In this document: piece by piece, positions 1 through 12,199 of the stretch
Layout of the letters: the number at the start of each line of letters is the position of its first letter
Position numbering within the stretch: the stretch's first letter is position 1
From: Sabellastarte sp. h YS-2021
Lineage: Eukaryota; Annelida; Polychaeta; Sabellida; Sabellidae
Reading direction: 5' to 3'
DNA: 64,000 nt
NCBI GenBank assembly: GCA_964017235.1
Contig: OZ024930.1
Span: 31,376,614 to 31,440,613 of the forward strand
Program-made: the position numbers and the translations under genes
The notes under the pieces: generated by a model
Told to the model about the DNA's origin: nothing
Database searches by the model: none
The model's input: only the letters and a program-made list of their open reading frames with translations

Positions 1-301
1 ATTGTTATTACAAGTACTGACAAAGTGAAAAGTAGTTGTAATAAAGTAGCTGTAAAGTACTCACCCACTTATGAAAGCAGCATGCTGTACTGTACATAAT
101 ATAACATCTATGAATCCCATAAGTAGTGCAGGGGGTCAAAGGTCAGCTGTGCCCAGTTGAATAAAACTCCAACAGTCAGAGTGCAGCTGTCCTTCAAGCC
201 AAGCAGTCATAACATGAAATCTTATCCATAGTCGTGTTCAAAAATCAAAGTCCTACTACATTTCAGTCCAATTCCATACATCCTGAAAAAATAAAGACTG
301 A
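1..301. other. Flank of the DIRS element, no gene seen
   Basis: No coding region or RNA gene is recognisable here. The stretch lies just downstream of the recombinase end of the DIRS element on the minus strand and may contain its terminal repeat, but I could not pair it with the other end by eye. Confidence 0.4.
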
Positions 302-1248
302 TTAAACTATTAAGTCCCAATTGTTCACTATATGCTGTGCAGACACAATGGGACCTAACTTAAAAATATCATCATTTTCCCAGCAAATATCTTTCAAATA
401 AAAGTTTGTGAAGGTATTGTGGGATCTCCAATAACATGAGCTCAAGACCTGCTCTAAGGAGATACCTCCTTTGAACGCAAGTGATGCAGCCATAGCTCTA
501 ACATCATGAGCTCTGACCTGAGTGACCTGTTGATCAGTCATATCCGAAGACTGATAGCAAGTGTGAATGGTGTGTTTGATCCACTGGGAAATGGTTATTC
601 TTGAGATATCCTTGGAATAACCTTCCCTAAGTGATACAAAGAGAAGAGCCTTGCCCTTTCTCATTGATTTGGTCTTGTCTAAGTAGACTTTGAGGGCCCT
701 AACTGGACAAAGTGACTTGTCCTCCACCAGTGAACTGTCCAACATGGTAGTAAGAGCTGGTATAACTACTGGTTTAATGGAATCAGGGCCATCTGAAGCC
801 AACTGGTTTTTTTGGCCAGGAATGCTGGAGAAGGAGAAACAGTGACCTCTGACCAATTTCTCCTTAAAGAGACAGAAGAGTGAGTCCAAGCATGTATCTC
901 ACTCCTTCTTTTACCTGAGGCTAAAGCCAGCAGGAAAACTGTCTTGTAAGTTAGCCACTTCAAAGGAGCCTCAGATAAAGGCTCAAAAGGAGGTTTTGTC
1001 AAACCTAAGAGGACCAAGGAGAGGTCCCATGTAGGTATGGACCTATTTGGTTTAGGTCTATCCCTGGTGAAGCTGGCAATAAGTCTATTCAGTTCTAGAC
1101 TTTTTGAGATGAGTTCACCCTGAGAACCCAAAGCATCAGCTATTGCTGTTCTATAACCAGTAATTGTAGCTGGTTTGAGGTTTTTGACTGTGAACAGGTA
1201 GTTTAAAAATTCTGCTACCTGGGGAACAGTTGTTGAGGCGATGTCCAC
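302..1248 (-). mobile_element. DIRS tyrosine recombinase region (fossil part)
   Basis: An N-terminal SAM-like core-binding part (TGYRTAIADAL) is followed by a catalytic part with SGKRRSEIHA, the HxxR box as AHDVRAMAASLAF (about 490-520), and a C-terminal WRSHNTFTNFYL motif carrying the expected nucleophilic tyrosine. This is the recombinase that integrates circular cDNA in DIRS elements. The region is broken. Confidence 0.82.
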
Positions 1249-3340
1249 CTTATTCTGTGAGCACCATTGCCCATAAATGGCCCACCTTCATTGATAGACT
1301 TTTCTTGAGGATTCCCTCTGAGGTGCCTTAATTCTTTCTGCCACCTCAGATGAGAATCTTCCAGAATTGGATTCCTGGAATCCAGAAGCCACACATGTAG
1401 ATTCAGGTACTCCACGTTTTTGTGGAACCTGTTGGAATGTGGCTGTTTCAGAAGTGTCTTCCAGTGAGGGAGCTGTAGGGGTACCCTGGTCGAGAGATCC
1501 ACCAGATCCCAAAACCATGGCATCCCTGGCCACCCTGGGGCCAGTACTATCATCCTGCATGGGTATGTTATTATTTTTTGAATTACTTGTGGCAGGATGG
1601 CTACTGGACAGAAGACATAGCCGTCTAGGCCTTCCCAACAGATATTCAATGCATCTATTTTCCAAGCCTTTTTGTCTGGGACAGGAGATACATAAATTGG
1701 AAATTTGTAATTTAGATGAGTTGCAAACAGGTCTACCATTGGTGTGTGCCAAATTTTGCAAATTTGGTTGAATATCTGTTGGTGAAGGGACCACTCTGTT
1801 TGTATGACCTTGTCCCTTCTTGATAGGGAGTCTGCTATCACATTTAGGGATCCAGGTACATGTCTTGCTCTTATCTGGATCCTTCTGGAATTTGTAAATG
1901 CCAGAATTCTCCAGATAAGAGCACACATTTCTATGGAATGGGTGCCTCCTTCTTTGTTCAGATAAGATACTACTGTACTGTTGTCTGAACAGATGAGCAC
2001 GCTTTGACCTTGCAAGTGCTCCTGAAACCCCTTTAGGGCCAGAAGCACCGCTTTTAGCTCCAATACGTTGATGTAAAGCTGAGCCTCCTTGTTTGACCAG
2101 AGGCCACTGAGGACTATTTCGTTCAAGTGAGCTCCCCAGCCTTTTTGGGAGGCATCTGTGAACACCAAAGTGTTGTGAACATGAGGATGGAGAGGAGAAC
2201 CTGCCATAAGATTTTGTAGATCCTCCCACCATTTGAGATAATTCAGGAAATCCCTTGTTACTGGAATGTTTTTGTCCAGTGACTGGGGAAACTTCCAGTT
2301 TGACCTTAGGTACCACTGAAAAGGTCTCATGTGCAACCTTCCCAGAGGTACTGTTTTTTCTAAGGAAGCTAATGTCCCTATGAGTGACATGAGCTTTCTT
2401 GGAGTCAAGACTAATGACTTTCTGATGGAAACAGTCTGAAGTTTCAACCGATCGAGTTTCTTTTGGGTTGGAAAAACCAGACCCCTCTGAAGATCGAAGT
2501 GATAACCCAGAAAATCTAGATTTTGTGTGGGAACCAATTCCGATTTTTGGAAATTGATGAGCCAGCCTAGTTCTTGGACCAATTTCACTAATTTTTCCGA
2601 ATCTTTGAGACATTGATCTTTTGTTGGTGACCGAAGAAGCCAGTCGTCCAGATATTGATGGATTCTGAGGTTCCTGGCTTGAGCTATGAGTTTTACCTCT
2701 TTCACAATGCGAGTAAACTCTAGGGGAGCTGTTGCGACACCAAAAGGGAGAGCCTGAAATTGGAAAACCCTTTTTTTGTTTGAAATCTCAGATATTTTTG
2801 AGATTGTGGGTGAATTGGAACATGAAAATAAGCATCTGTGAGGTCTATCGAGGTGACCCAATCCCCCTGTCGAATCGACTTCCTGATAGATTCGGCTGTT
2901 TCCATTTTGAATGTCGGTACATGTAAATGGTTGTTTAACATACTTAAATCTATCACTGGTCTCCACCTTTTCATAGGTTTGGGTACCAGAAATAGTCTGC
3001 TGTAATATCCCAGAGTAGTGGGTTTCCTGACATGAGTTATCGCCTTTTCTGCAAGCATGGCCTGAACCGCTTCATGGAGAGCGCCATCTTTGTTTTTGTT
3101 GTGATATTTGCTCAAAATGAGCGGAATTTTCGACAATTTTTGTAGAATTTTGAAGTCTAGGCGATAACCATGTTGTAGTAAACTTACTACTCTGGGATGT
3201 GCTTGATTTTTTGCCCATACCTGCCAAAAATCCTGCAATCTTGTCCCTGGAAAGTCACTTCCTCTTTCCGCCTCTGCCTCCTCGCGATGCGCGCGCAGAG
3301 AAGTGGTTATAGGTTGAGTTTTGCTGCATTCGTTTGTCAC
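1215..3340 (-). mobile_element. DIRS reverse transcriptase, RNase H and methyltransferase-like region (fossil part)
   Basis: RT motifs seen include RPVIDLSMLN, TSIDLTDAYFHV, LPFGVATAPLEFTR and the active-site motif YLDDWLL (about 2650). RNase H follows, with the FTDASQKGWGAHL motif (about 2140) and the HVPG.LN.IADSLSR tail. The last part has VDLFATHLNYKFP.YVSPVPD and LAPGWPGMPWF, the C-terminal domain found in DIRS elements and often compared with Dam-type adenine methyltransferases. This reading of the last domain is from memory of the family. Confidence 0.85.
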
Positions 3341-4841
3341 GAAACGACCAGGTATTCTCCTGAGATTTTGGATGTGAAGATCTCCCGAAATCGAAGTTCT
3401 TAACAGAATCTCTGTATGACTTGGACTCAGAATCCTTCAAAATGGAGAGTCTTTTGATCATGTTATCCTCAACCTGGGATAGGATATCTGAATTGAAAAC
3501 TTCCTGCTGGTCAAAATGATCAGTACGCAAGTTTGCCAAGTCCTTAGGACCTAATTTTGAGCTGCAGTCCTTCAATAAGCTGTCTCTCCTTGCAAGTAGC
3601 ATATTGCAGGCCAGAGTCATATTTTGTTTGAGGACTGTATCCAGAGCTATCTCTAAGGAGGATGTGACAGAAGCCTGTAGCTGTGAATATTTAATCATGA
3701 GATCTGCTGATTCCCTGATGGTATCCAGATCTTCTGAGCCTTTAATTTCAGTAGCTAACTCCTGGATTCTATTGTTGAGCTCCTCAATGGCCATTTTAAA
3801 CCACACTACATGGCCCAGGATTTGAACATTCTCTCTGCAAACTGTCTCTTGCACAATAAATTGTTTGGAATGTACAGATATGGAAGCTGACAAAGACTTT
3901 ACTTTGGATATGTTGAAGTATGAGTCAGGTAGTTTTGGAGCTCTCAAAGGAGTATTTTGAGGAGAGGTAGTGTAGTATATCATGTCAGGCCTCTCAAAGG
4001 CCAAAACCTGTCCCTGAGATAGTGATTCAGAGCTGGACTTATCTTTTACTGTGGTTCCAGAAGCCTTCCTGAACCTGTAGTCCCACATGGACTGTATATC
4101 CTGAACAGGAGGTAAAGCCAGATTCTACTTTCTCACCACCTGCTTGGAAGGTTTCTTAGAAAATGCAGAGGGAGCCACAAGGCACTCCACTTGTGGTACC
4201 TCTAAATCCAATAAATTCCTGATGGCATTGAGCATCTCTACATAGGAGGGATCTAACTCCTGGGAGTGAGAGTCTGTATCCCCCTGAGGAGACCTAGATC
4301 TGTGGCGTTTCGTTGCAGGTAAAGAGGATTCCTCATCAGAAAGTTCCCCCTCTGAGGGGACTGGTCTGGTCTGGGAGACAGGGGCACACATACCCTGCTC
4401 CTGAGAGAGAGGAAGAGCTGTTTTGGAAGATGTAGGTTTATCCCTGCGCTTGAGCTCCTCAAACTGAGAAGCCAGGGAAGTTAACTGATGATTCATAGCC
4501 TTTAGCATCTCCTGAAGAGACGAATCAGGAGTAGAAGAGGTGGAAGTTGAGGACTTTGAAGGAGTTGGCTCATCCAACAGAGAATCATCGAACTTCTCAG
4601 TAACTTTACTTTTTGAAGATTTCTTCCTATGAGGAATTTTCAAAGCACCAGCACAAATAGTGCACTCAGATTCCTTACCAATAACACATTTATCCTTGCC
4701 TTTCTTGTCGTTTCTACATTTCAAGCAAGCCTGGTGATTGTCCCAAGGCAACATGTCACCCAAGCAAATGGAGCATTTTCTTTGTTTTTCGGACATCTTT
4801 GAAGCACTAAAAAGAACGTGTGTGTACTTGACGGCGGTCAA
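3255..4841 (-). mobile_element. DIRS gag-like region (fossil part)
   Basis: The N-terminal part has paired CxxC motifs (CSICLGDMLPWDNHQACLKC near 4715-4780 and a second CTIC), then a Ser/Thr-rich acidic linker, then a helical region with long heptad-like stretches around 3450-3830. This matches the gag-like first ORF usual in DIRS elements. A more likely translation start than the first methionine is the downstream MSEKQRK near 4796. Function in the element: probably particle or RNP formation, inferred only from position. Confidence 0.7.
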
Positions 4842-4984
4842 AATAAGAATGACAACTTACAGTGGAGATATAACCTCCAGCAGGTGCCTGCTGGGGTTTA
4901 CGTGTGTACTTTCAGTAAAAAAAATGGCGTGCCACATTGTCTGTGTCCTTGACCGAACGGTAGGTCACGTAAGCATTTGTTAGG

Positions 4985-6120
4985 ATTATGTAAGTACGTT
5001 TTATGCAATAAAAAAATGCGTTGAAAGCAATTTCACTGGCAAATTTTGTTATTTTAAATGATGATTAATTGTCCAAGTTTGTCGCCTACCAAAAGTTGTC
5101 ACCCACCTTAAAATTGTTAAGGATAAGCAACATTGATACCAAAACAAACAGAATATACATACTATTCTAACATGACACGCTTGTGTCCGCGATTCTGATT
5201 GGTCAATAGCCGTTGTAAAACCGAGCATAACCTCATGGCAAGTTTTTCATATGTGGGTGATAATCCCACTTCACTTTTTAAAAGTCAAATTAAAGAATAT
5301 GCACTACAAATATTCATAAAACAGTAAGAAAACAAGGAATAAATGTTAAATGTCATGTTAGAATCGCAATAACACACTCCTAGCATGGGGTTATGCATAA
5401 TTTTACAACCCGATGATTCAGGCTTCGCCTTCGTGTTACTAATATTGCTATTCGTTGTAAAACCCTGCATTACCCCATGCTAGTCGAGTGTCATTTCTAC
5501 AATAATGATAATGTACAACTGTACAAGGATAGATAATTGTGGTGAGACTTTTATATCGTCAAAAAATGCAAGTGACGAACTTGGGTAGCTTAGCAGTAGA
5601 AGTTTTTGTCCTTGACGTCTAACAAAGAAATATAAGGCGGGCATTCACTGGTAGACGGGCGTTTACTGGTAGAAACCCACTACAGGTGGGGACATGGATA
5701 GACGGTTTTTCATCTATTTGTTTAATAAGTCATTTATCAAGCTCAGGAAGGAAAATTTTGTATTTACTCAACGTAAACAATGTTTGTATACTTCATTTAC
5801 ATACATTAGATTTTTAAATGATTTTGTGTTGTTATAGCAACCCCATATTATGTGTCATGTCAGCCATTTTTTCACTGGGGACATGGATAGACAGTTTTTA
5901 TGTAAACATGAAAAAGCCCCATATAGCAATTAACTGAAGTATTGAATACAAGAAATGACAACAGCATTGATATGTGGTGGAATTTTTATAATTGTTGTAA
6001 GCTGTCACTGCCATTACATACACATTTCTGTAAGATTAAGCACTATAAAAGTCTAGATTAGCTAGCCTACTCCCAAACACTCTTAACGAAGAAAATGCAT
6101 GTAAAGAAAAAAAAAACGAG
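4985..6120. repeat. Non-coding stretch with nested inverted repeats
   Basis: No gene is visible. Around 5380-5409 and 5454-5483 there are two 30-bp arms pairing at about 26 of 30 positions (core CTAGCATGGGG), with a related third copy at 5190-5240. This looks like a degraded MITE or foldback. The phrase GGGGACATGGATAGAC occurs at 5687 and 5878 and, inverted and diverged, near 9648, so a dispersed repeat is present. A LINE-tail motif (GATTAAGCACTATAAAAGT) lies at about 6034-6053. Confidence 0.45.
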
Positions 6121-6127
6121 AAAAAAC

Positions 6128-6203
6128 TGCTGTCCCTGCAGGTATTTGAACCCTCAACCTTTCAACATTGAGTCCAGTGCTCTACCACTGAGCTATCAAG
6201 TCA
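6128..6203 (-). ncRNA. tRNA-like sequence (SINE head or tRNA pseudogene)
   Basis: Read on the minus strand it has a good D arm (TAGCTCAGTGGTAGAGC, box A) and a T-loop/box B (GGTTCAAAT), at tRNA-like spacing, and ends GGGACAGCA. The acceptor, anticodon and T stems pair poorly, so this is not a working tRNA gene. A tRNA-derived SINE head or degraded tRNA fits better. Confidence 0.5.
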
Positions 6204-6544
6204 AATGATATTTAATGGCACTGTTCATATATTTATAGATAGTTTTGGCACAGTGGTCAAGTTTTTCAATCTTTTAAGGGGGCATTATGAAATTACAAAT
6301 AGTCAGCCTCTTTTTTTTCAAAATAACTTTTATTTACACTTTACATATAAGAAGATGTGTATAAATATACTTAGTAATAATTGTACTCTTTAAGATGTCT
6401 TGATATTGAGAGATCTTCTGGTTGCCATATAGTTATTTTAAGACAAAGCAGAATTGAAAATGTGTCTTTATCAGATTCTAAACTAATCTACTGCTTTGCA
6501 GGTGCAATATCTTCCCCATTAAGTGTGCTAGTTAACAAAAATAA

Positions 6545-7950
6545 TTTTTAATAAGGAGAGTCGAGGGGCGTTCAAGGTCAGTAATCCGATGTTGTGGGTG
6601 AGACCGAGAGGGAAGGAGACTAAGTTGGGAAACTGGAATTGAAAAGGTGGGTTTTGAGGAGTTTCCTGAAAGATGCGACAGAGTTACTGTTTCTTATTTG
6701 GAGGGGGAAAGAGTTCCAAAGAACTGGGGCGTAGTGACTAAAAGAATTAGAAAAGTGTTTAACTGATTTAAGAACTCTGCGGTCAAAAGTGGGGGTATGA
6801 AGGAACTTGAGTTTAGGGGTACTACGCCTTGTATTTCTGGAAGAAGTGTAGGTGTGAATTAATTCAGGTAAACTGGTTGACCTTGGTTAAGGATATTGTA
6901 CGTAATGAGGCCTATTTTAAATTGTACCCTGTACCTGACTGGCAGCCAATGGAGTTTTTTTCAGTTGAGGGGTGATTCGAGAAAATTTTGAGGAACGGCT
7001 GACAACCCTACAGAGTGAGTTTTGGACTAGCTGCAATCTCCTTAACTCAAAATCAGTGAGTGATAAGAAAAGGGAACTGCAGTAGTCCAATCTGCTGCTC
7101 ATCAAAGCATTTGCTGGAAGAACTGATGTTTTAAGGTTTAGAAGGGGACGATTTCTGTAGAGGTCTCTCGCATGAACTCTGGTGGACTTTATGATCTGTG
7201 ACACATGGTCAGAGAAGGTAAAATTGGAATCAAACACAACTCCGAGGTTCTTGACACTTTGTGCTGGTGAGACCTGATTACCAAGAATATTGATTGGAAA
7301 GTGAGGAAGGAGTTGTTTACGGTTGTTTTTTGAACCTATCAAAATGAACTCGGTTTTGTCAGGGTTGACTTTTAATTTATTTGTGAACATGAAATTTTGA
7401 ATGTCATTTAGGCAATTCTTTAGTTTTTGTATAGAGTGAAGGAAATTTCCTGGAGAGAGTAAAATGTATAACTGGGTGTCATTGGCGTAGAGATGGTAAT
7501 TAATACTACTTGAGAGTGAACGACTGAGCTGATTGGCTTAGTGTAGAGAAAAAAAAAGAATTGGACCAAGGACAGATCCCTGGGAGACCCCATACTGTAG
7601 GGCCACAGGATGTGCGTGCGTGCTGCATACCTTGACCGAGCGTGTCCTTCCCGACAGGTATGATTTGAAGCAGGCGAGTGCCAGTTCACTGATACCATAG
7701 TAACCATTTAGTCTGTCCAGGAGAATGGTGTGGTCGATGGTATCGAACGCAGCGGAGAGATCTAGAAGAGTAAGGGCTTTGACAGACCCTTCGGCCATAT
7801 TGAGAATATCATTGTGAATATTAAGGATCGAGGGCACTTTCAGTAGAATGGTGTTTTCTATAAGCCGACTCGAAGGCAGTCATCAGGCTAGCTTCATCAA
7901 AGTGAGTTTGTACCTGGAGTGCTGCTACCCTTTCAAGTATCGGAGTGGTT
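6545..7950 (-). mobile_element. 5'-truncated CR1/L2-like LINE (C-terminal half of RT and 3' end)
   Basis: The minus strand encodes a non-LTR reverse transcriptase from the thumb-proximal fingers onward: TLLDLSAAFDTIDHTILLDRL, GVSQGSVLGPILF (about 7555-7600), then YANDTQLYILLSP in place of YADD (about 7460), NKLKVNPDKTEFI, and the C-terminal DYCSSLFL. The 3' domain continues to about 6560 with FRKLLKTHLF. The 5' end is cut at about 7950, where it abuts the palindromic minisatellite. The reading frame is shifted at least twice, so it is dead. The endonuclease is missing. Confidence 0.85.
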
Positions 7951-9477
7951 ATTTACCCAACGGCTGTGTACGCTAGTTGTGATATTGGTCTAGCGTACCC
8001 AATGGCTGTGTATACAAGATTTATATCATCGCTAGCGTACCCAACAGCTATGTACACAAAATAAGTGCTAGTGTACCATATTTTAATCACTTTTTCCTTA
8101 AATTAACTTTGTTAAAATGTAACAATAAGCTGAATAAGTTTAATTCCGAGAGTGGTCCTTGGTCCATTAGTGACTACTCAAAAAAATTCCTTAAAAACTA
8201 ATTACTTCACAATGCCTTGGATACAGACCTGTTGAGTACGCTATGAAGGATACTGATATCGAGTGCACAACCACTGAGTGCATACTACCTTGGGTAATGA
8301 GAAATTGGGCAGGCTGTAAAAAATTTGGAGTTGTTGGGTACACTAGCAGCGATATAGATCTTGTGTGCACAACCACTGGGTACACTAGACCAATATCACA
8401 ACTGCTGGGTACGGTAGCAGTGATATGGATCTTGTGTACACAGCCACTGGGTATGCCAGCAATGATACTGATCTTGGGTGCAAAACCATTGGGAACACAG
8501 AGTTTACTGCCTTGGGTACAGCGTAGTTGGGTATGCCAGTACCTTAAACAGCTTTTGGTTACACTAACAAAAGAAAATATCAATGACGTTGATCTAGGGT
8601 ACATAACCATTGGGAAAACAGAACTTAGTGCTTTAACTGGACGCAGGAGAGTTGCATATGCCATTAGTGTACATACACAGCCGTTGGGTATGCTAACAGT
8701 GATATAGATCTTTTGTACACAACCGTTGGGTAGGCTAGACCGATATCACTGTTAGAGTACACAACCGTTGGCTACACTAGCAGTGAAATACATTTTGTGT
8801 ACACAACAGTTGGGTACACTAACAATGCTATGGCCCTAGGGTGCACAACCATGGGAACATAGGGCTCACTGCCTTGAGTGCAGGGTAGCTGGGTATGCCA
8901 GTAGTGTATGTATACAGCCATTGGGTAGGCTAGCTGCGATATAAATCTTGCGTACACAACCGTTGGGTATGCTAGACCAATATCACTGCTAGCGTTCACA
9001 ACCGTTGGGTACGCTAGCAGTGAAATAGATCTTACGTACACAACCATTGGGTACGCTAGACTGAGACTGATATCCCGGTTAGCATACAGAACCGTCGGGA
9101 ACGCTAGCAGTGTAATACATCTTGCGTACCCAACCATTGGCTACACTAGCAGTGAAACTGATCTAGTGTACACAGCTTTTGGGAACATAGGGTTCAATGC
9201 CTGGGGTGCAGGGTAGTTGGGTATGCCAGTAGTGTATGTACACAGCCGTTGGGCACACTACCACTGATATAAATCTTGGGTACACAGCCGTTTGGTACGC
9301 TAGACTGATATCTCTGTTAGCGTACCCAACCGTTGGGTACGCTAGCAGACTAGCAGTGATATAAATCTTGCGTACCCAACCGTTGGGTATGCTAGCAGTC
9401 AAATATATCTTGCGTACACAACCGTTGGGTATGCTAGCAGTGAAACTGATCTAGCGTACACAGCCGTTGGGTAAATA
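7950..9477. repeat. Palindromic minisatellite element with perfect 27-bp terminal inverted repeats
   Basis: The array is built of roughly 40-60-bp units containing ACAACCGTTGGGTACGCTAG and spacers such as CAGTGATATAGATCTTG. The unit core is itself nearly palindromic (see 9318-9344). The two ends, 7950-7976 and 9451-9477, are exact reverse complements of each other. A non-repeated patch lies at about 8070-8240. Open frames here on both strands are by-products of the repeat and are not genes. Confidence 0.85.
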
Positions 9478-9689
9478 TCCTCCACCTTCAAGTATCTTTG
9501 TCATTTAGGCATTTATGAATATTTTGTACGTAGAAATAAATACTATAATACAGTTTCATTCATTGGATTATACAAAAACATCTATATACTACATCTTCAA
9601 AAATTTGTTAAGCTAGTGATTTTACATGAACATTAAAAAAAAAATTGTCTATCCACGTCCCCACCCGTAGGCCAAAGCGTTTTATGGAC

Positions 9690-10745
9690 AACTCGGTCCA
9701 CTTCAAACTCGGCCCATTTTAAAGTCGGCCCATTTCAAAGTCGGCCCCCTGCAAAGTGAACATGAGAATAAGTCTATAATATTCACAATAATATTCACAT
9801 TTATGTGTAAAATATGAAATCACAGTATTCTTTACGATTTTCTAACAATATGTTATAGAAATGCTGCTGGGAGATCAAGTATGTTACCTGGAAACTTTTA
9901 CTTAGCTGACGAATTAATATTTCAATTTCGTGGACTTACACAATTCAATTATACTCATTTATACATAAAAATATAGGGTCACAGAATTCCGTGTGGTTTC
10001 CTTGCAACATTTTATCAATAGAAATGTTGCATAAAAGTTAAATAATTTACGTGAAACTTTGTTTAGGCGCAACTGCAGAATCCCCCTGACGGAAGTAGAA
10101 ATATGCTAATTGATATTTAAGTTTAAAAATTAGAAAACAATTATGCAAATGATTTGTAAGTTTAAAATTATTTAGGTTGCCAGGTCGACAAGTCGACAAA
10201 GTGGACATAAAGAAAGGAATGTATTTAAGGATATGAATGATGGGTCGACAGGTCGACAAATGAGATATCTGTTAAATATATGGTGTTGTTGAAGGTATCA
10301 GAGTAGGAAGGTCGACAAGTTGACAAGGTCGACAAAATACTACAAATAGTAAGAAAGCAATGGTAGGCAGGTAGAGGGTCGACAAGTCGACAAATTGGAT
10401 ATCTAATGAAAAGTGACCAAATATTTAACAGATATCAAATTTGTCGACTTCTCGACCTTCTAGTACCTGTCTATCATTGGTTTCTTACTATTTGTAGTAT
10501 TTTGTCGACCTTGTCGTCCCGTGCCTGCCTTAACAACATACATTTATTGTGTAATTTGTACCTGTGGATTAATTATCGTAAATATTCATGAATTTTGTTT
10601 CAACTAAAATTACCATATTTTAACTTCCGTCAGGGGGATTCTGCAGTTCAGCCTTTGTTTAACCCAACTACCTTAATAAGGCTTATAGTTTGTATGGGCC
10701 GAGTTTGCAGGGGGCCGACTTTGAATGGGCCGAGTTGACCAGATT
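9690..10745. repeat. Foldback element with nested inverted arms
   Basis: Outer arms (9690-9757 and 10690-10740) share ACTCGGCCCATT and GTCGGCCCCCTGCAAA in inverted orientation. Middle arms at 10069-10103 and 10617-10650 share the inverted core CTGCAGAATCCCCCTGACGG. The innermost arms, about 10320-10402 and 10432-10520, surround a short loop and share GATATCT, GTCGAC and TACTACAAATAGTAAGAAA. No coding sequence is seen. The whole can fold into a hairpin of about 1 kb. Confidence 0.8.
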
Positions 10746-10769
10746 CCGGCCAAAGCTAGTGGACCCTTC

Positions 10770-11880
10770 GTATATTATCGCCCAAAATACAGCTAAAAAT
10801 GTTTCAAATTGATACAAACTAAATTTAAGTATGACTGCTTTGCTAAGATTTGACATGTTATCTAAGGACTAATTTGCTAACACTTGGCATTTTATCTAAG
10901 GACAAAACAGTAAAGAAACCTTTCCCTTTATGTGTTACGGGGGCGTGGGGGGGGGGGGGGCAATTAACGAGATCATCCTACAAACTTAAGTTTTCGAATC
11001 AACTAACCCCGAAACATTATATTCTAATGTTCGTGGTGATTTTTTAAATGATTCACCTCGGTTTTGAAAGATGATTTAAACTTACCAATGTTAAAATCTA
11101 TACTTTTTGTTGACTTAAGTGTTAAATATTTCCACTTTTACCGTTGGTGAAACTAACTTGAAGTGTTAAACTTGTCGCATTTTAACTAGTAGACAAGACA
11201 AAAAGACAAGGGAATTGGAAGTCTGATCTGATTTGGGGCAAAATCATGTACTTATCTAGATTATTATTAGTCTTTTATTAAGCTTGCACAAGGATGACCT
11301 TTGGCGGTTATATTTCGCAAGATAAAACGTGTGCATGTTTGTTTGTTAACTCATGCACTGAATGGCTGGGAGAAGAATTTGTGCTTGTAAAGCAGTAGAT
11401 CAGATAAGATTTTGATTTCAAAATATTTAAAGCAATATATTTTCTCAAGATACATACCACTTTATTTAACGTTTTTATCAAACCATAGCACATCAATTCT
11501 GCATTTTTCTAGCCATTTTTGTTGTCATTATTGGTGAAGATCACAAATAGTGAAGCTTTAGTAGTTATACACTGGTCATGAGGGGCATTTGTTACTAGTA
11601 ATGTAGTTCTATGCACAAAATGCTGCATTCGGGTGGAAATTTATGACTCATTAACATGAGCTTATGGCCTGTAAATTTGCAAAGAACGATGTCACAGGCC
11701 ATATTTACCACCCGTGAGTAGAGTACCTCCAGAAACTTTCTAATTTATGACCTTCACCTCAAAGATGCGAAATACATGTGCTTTCATGTTAAGTGTTTTC
11801 ATTTTTTTTAATTTTGGTATAGTGACATGTATCATACATTTTTATAACTACATTAATAAATATTAATGAAATACAGGATA
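10770..11880. other. Non-coding stretch, nothing recognised
   Basis: AT-rich sequence with one run of G (about 10946-10959). I see no conserved coding region, RNA gene or clear repeat. Confidence 0.4.
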
Positions 11881-12185
11881 CCCAGCCCTCTAAATAGGCT
11901 TATCGCCTTGGTAGGGTGGGTTTGCAAATGCATCCCAAATGAATGGAACAGACACCACAATCAGTCCAATCCAAGCACACAATAACAGGTTTCTGAAGCC
12001 AGCTAAAACCTCTTTATTTAGATAGTATTAGATAGTATATGTCCCCCGGTGTGCGTTAATTTGGACCTCGGCTTGATTTGTCCCTGGACTTCACCTTTTT
12101 GACCTCGAGCACATGAGAGGATGTTATATCAATTTTGTGCTGTATAAATGCTTCTATATAAATGTTTCTATTCTATTCTATATGT
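11880..12185 (+). mobile_element. Possible LINE/SINE 3' tail fragment
   Basis: The stretch ends in GTGCTGTATAAATGC followed by short TATTC-type repeats (12160-12183), which resembles the 3' end of CR1/L2-type elements. No coding part is left. The call rests only on the tail. Confidence 0.35.
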
Positions 12186-12199
12186 CACTATAGACATAA

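Larger units (their letters stand above)
302..4841 (-). mobile_element. DIRS-like retrotransposon fossil (gag, RT/RNase H, methyltransferase-like, tyrosine recombinase)
   Basis: The part order on the minus strand is typical of DIRS elements: a cysteine-rich gag-like ORF (about 3255-4841), a reverse transcriptase with RNase H and a trailing methyltransferase-like domain (about 1215-3340), and a tyrosine recombinase (about 302-1248). DIRS elements use a recombinase in place of a DDE integrase, so no integrase or LTR is expected. The element is broken, with several interruptions. Its outer ends were not pinned down, so the limits are those of the coding parts. Confidence 0.88.

Noticed and set aside
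6128-6203. Functional tRNA gene
   Set aside because: The D arm and box B are good, but the acceptor, anticodon and T stems do not pair, so it is a SINE head or a tRNA relic.
8191-9402. Repetitive open frames with YPTVVY-like residues
   Set aside because: They follow the minisatellite unit on both strands. No start context, domain or conservation supports a gene.
7950-9485. Target duplication around the palindromic minisatellite (TCAAGTATC at both sides)
   Set aside because: The two copies of TCAAGTATC are not next to the element ends at equal distance, so they do not form a proper duplication.
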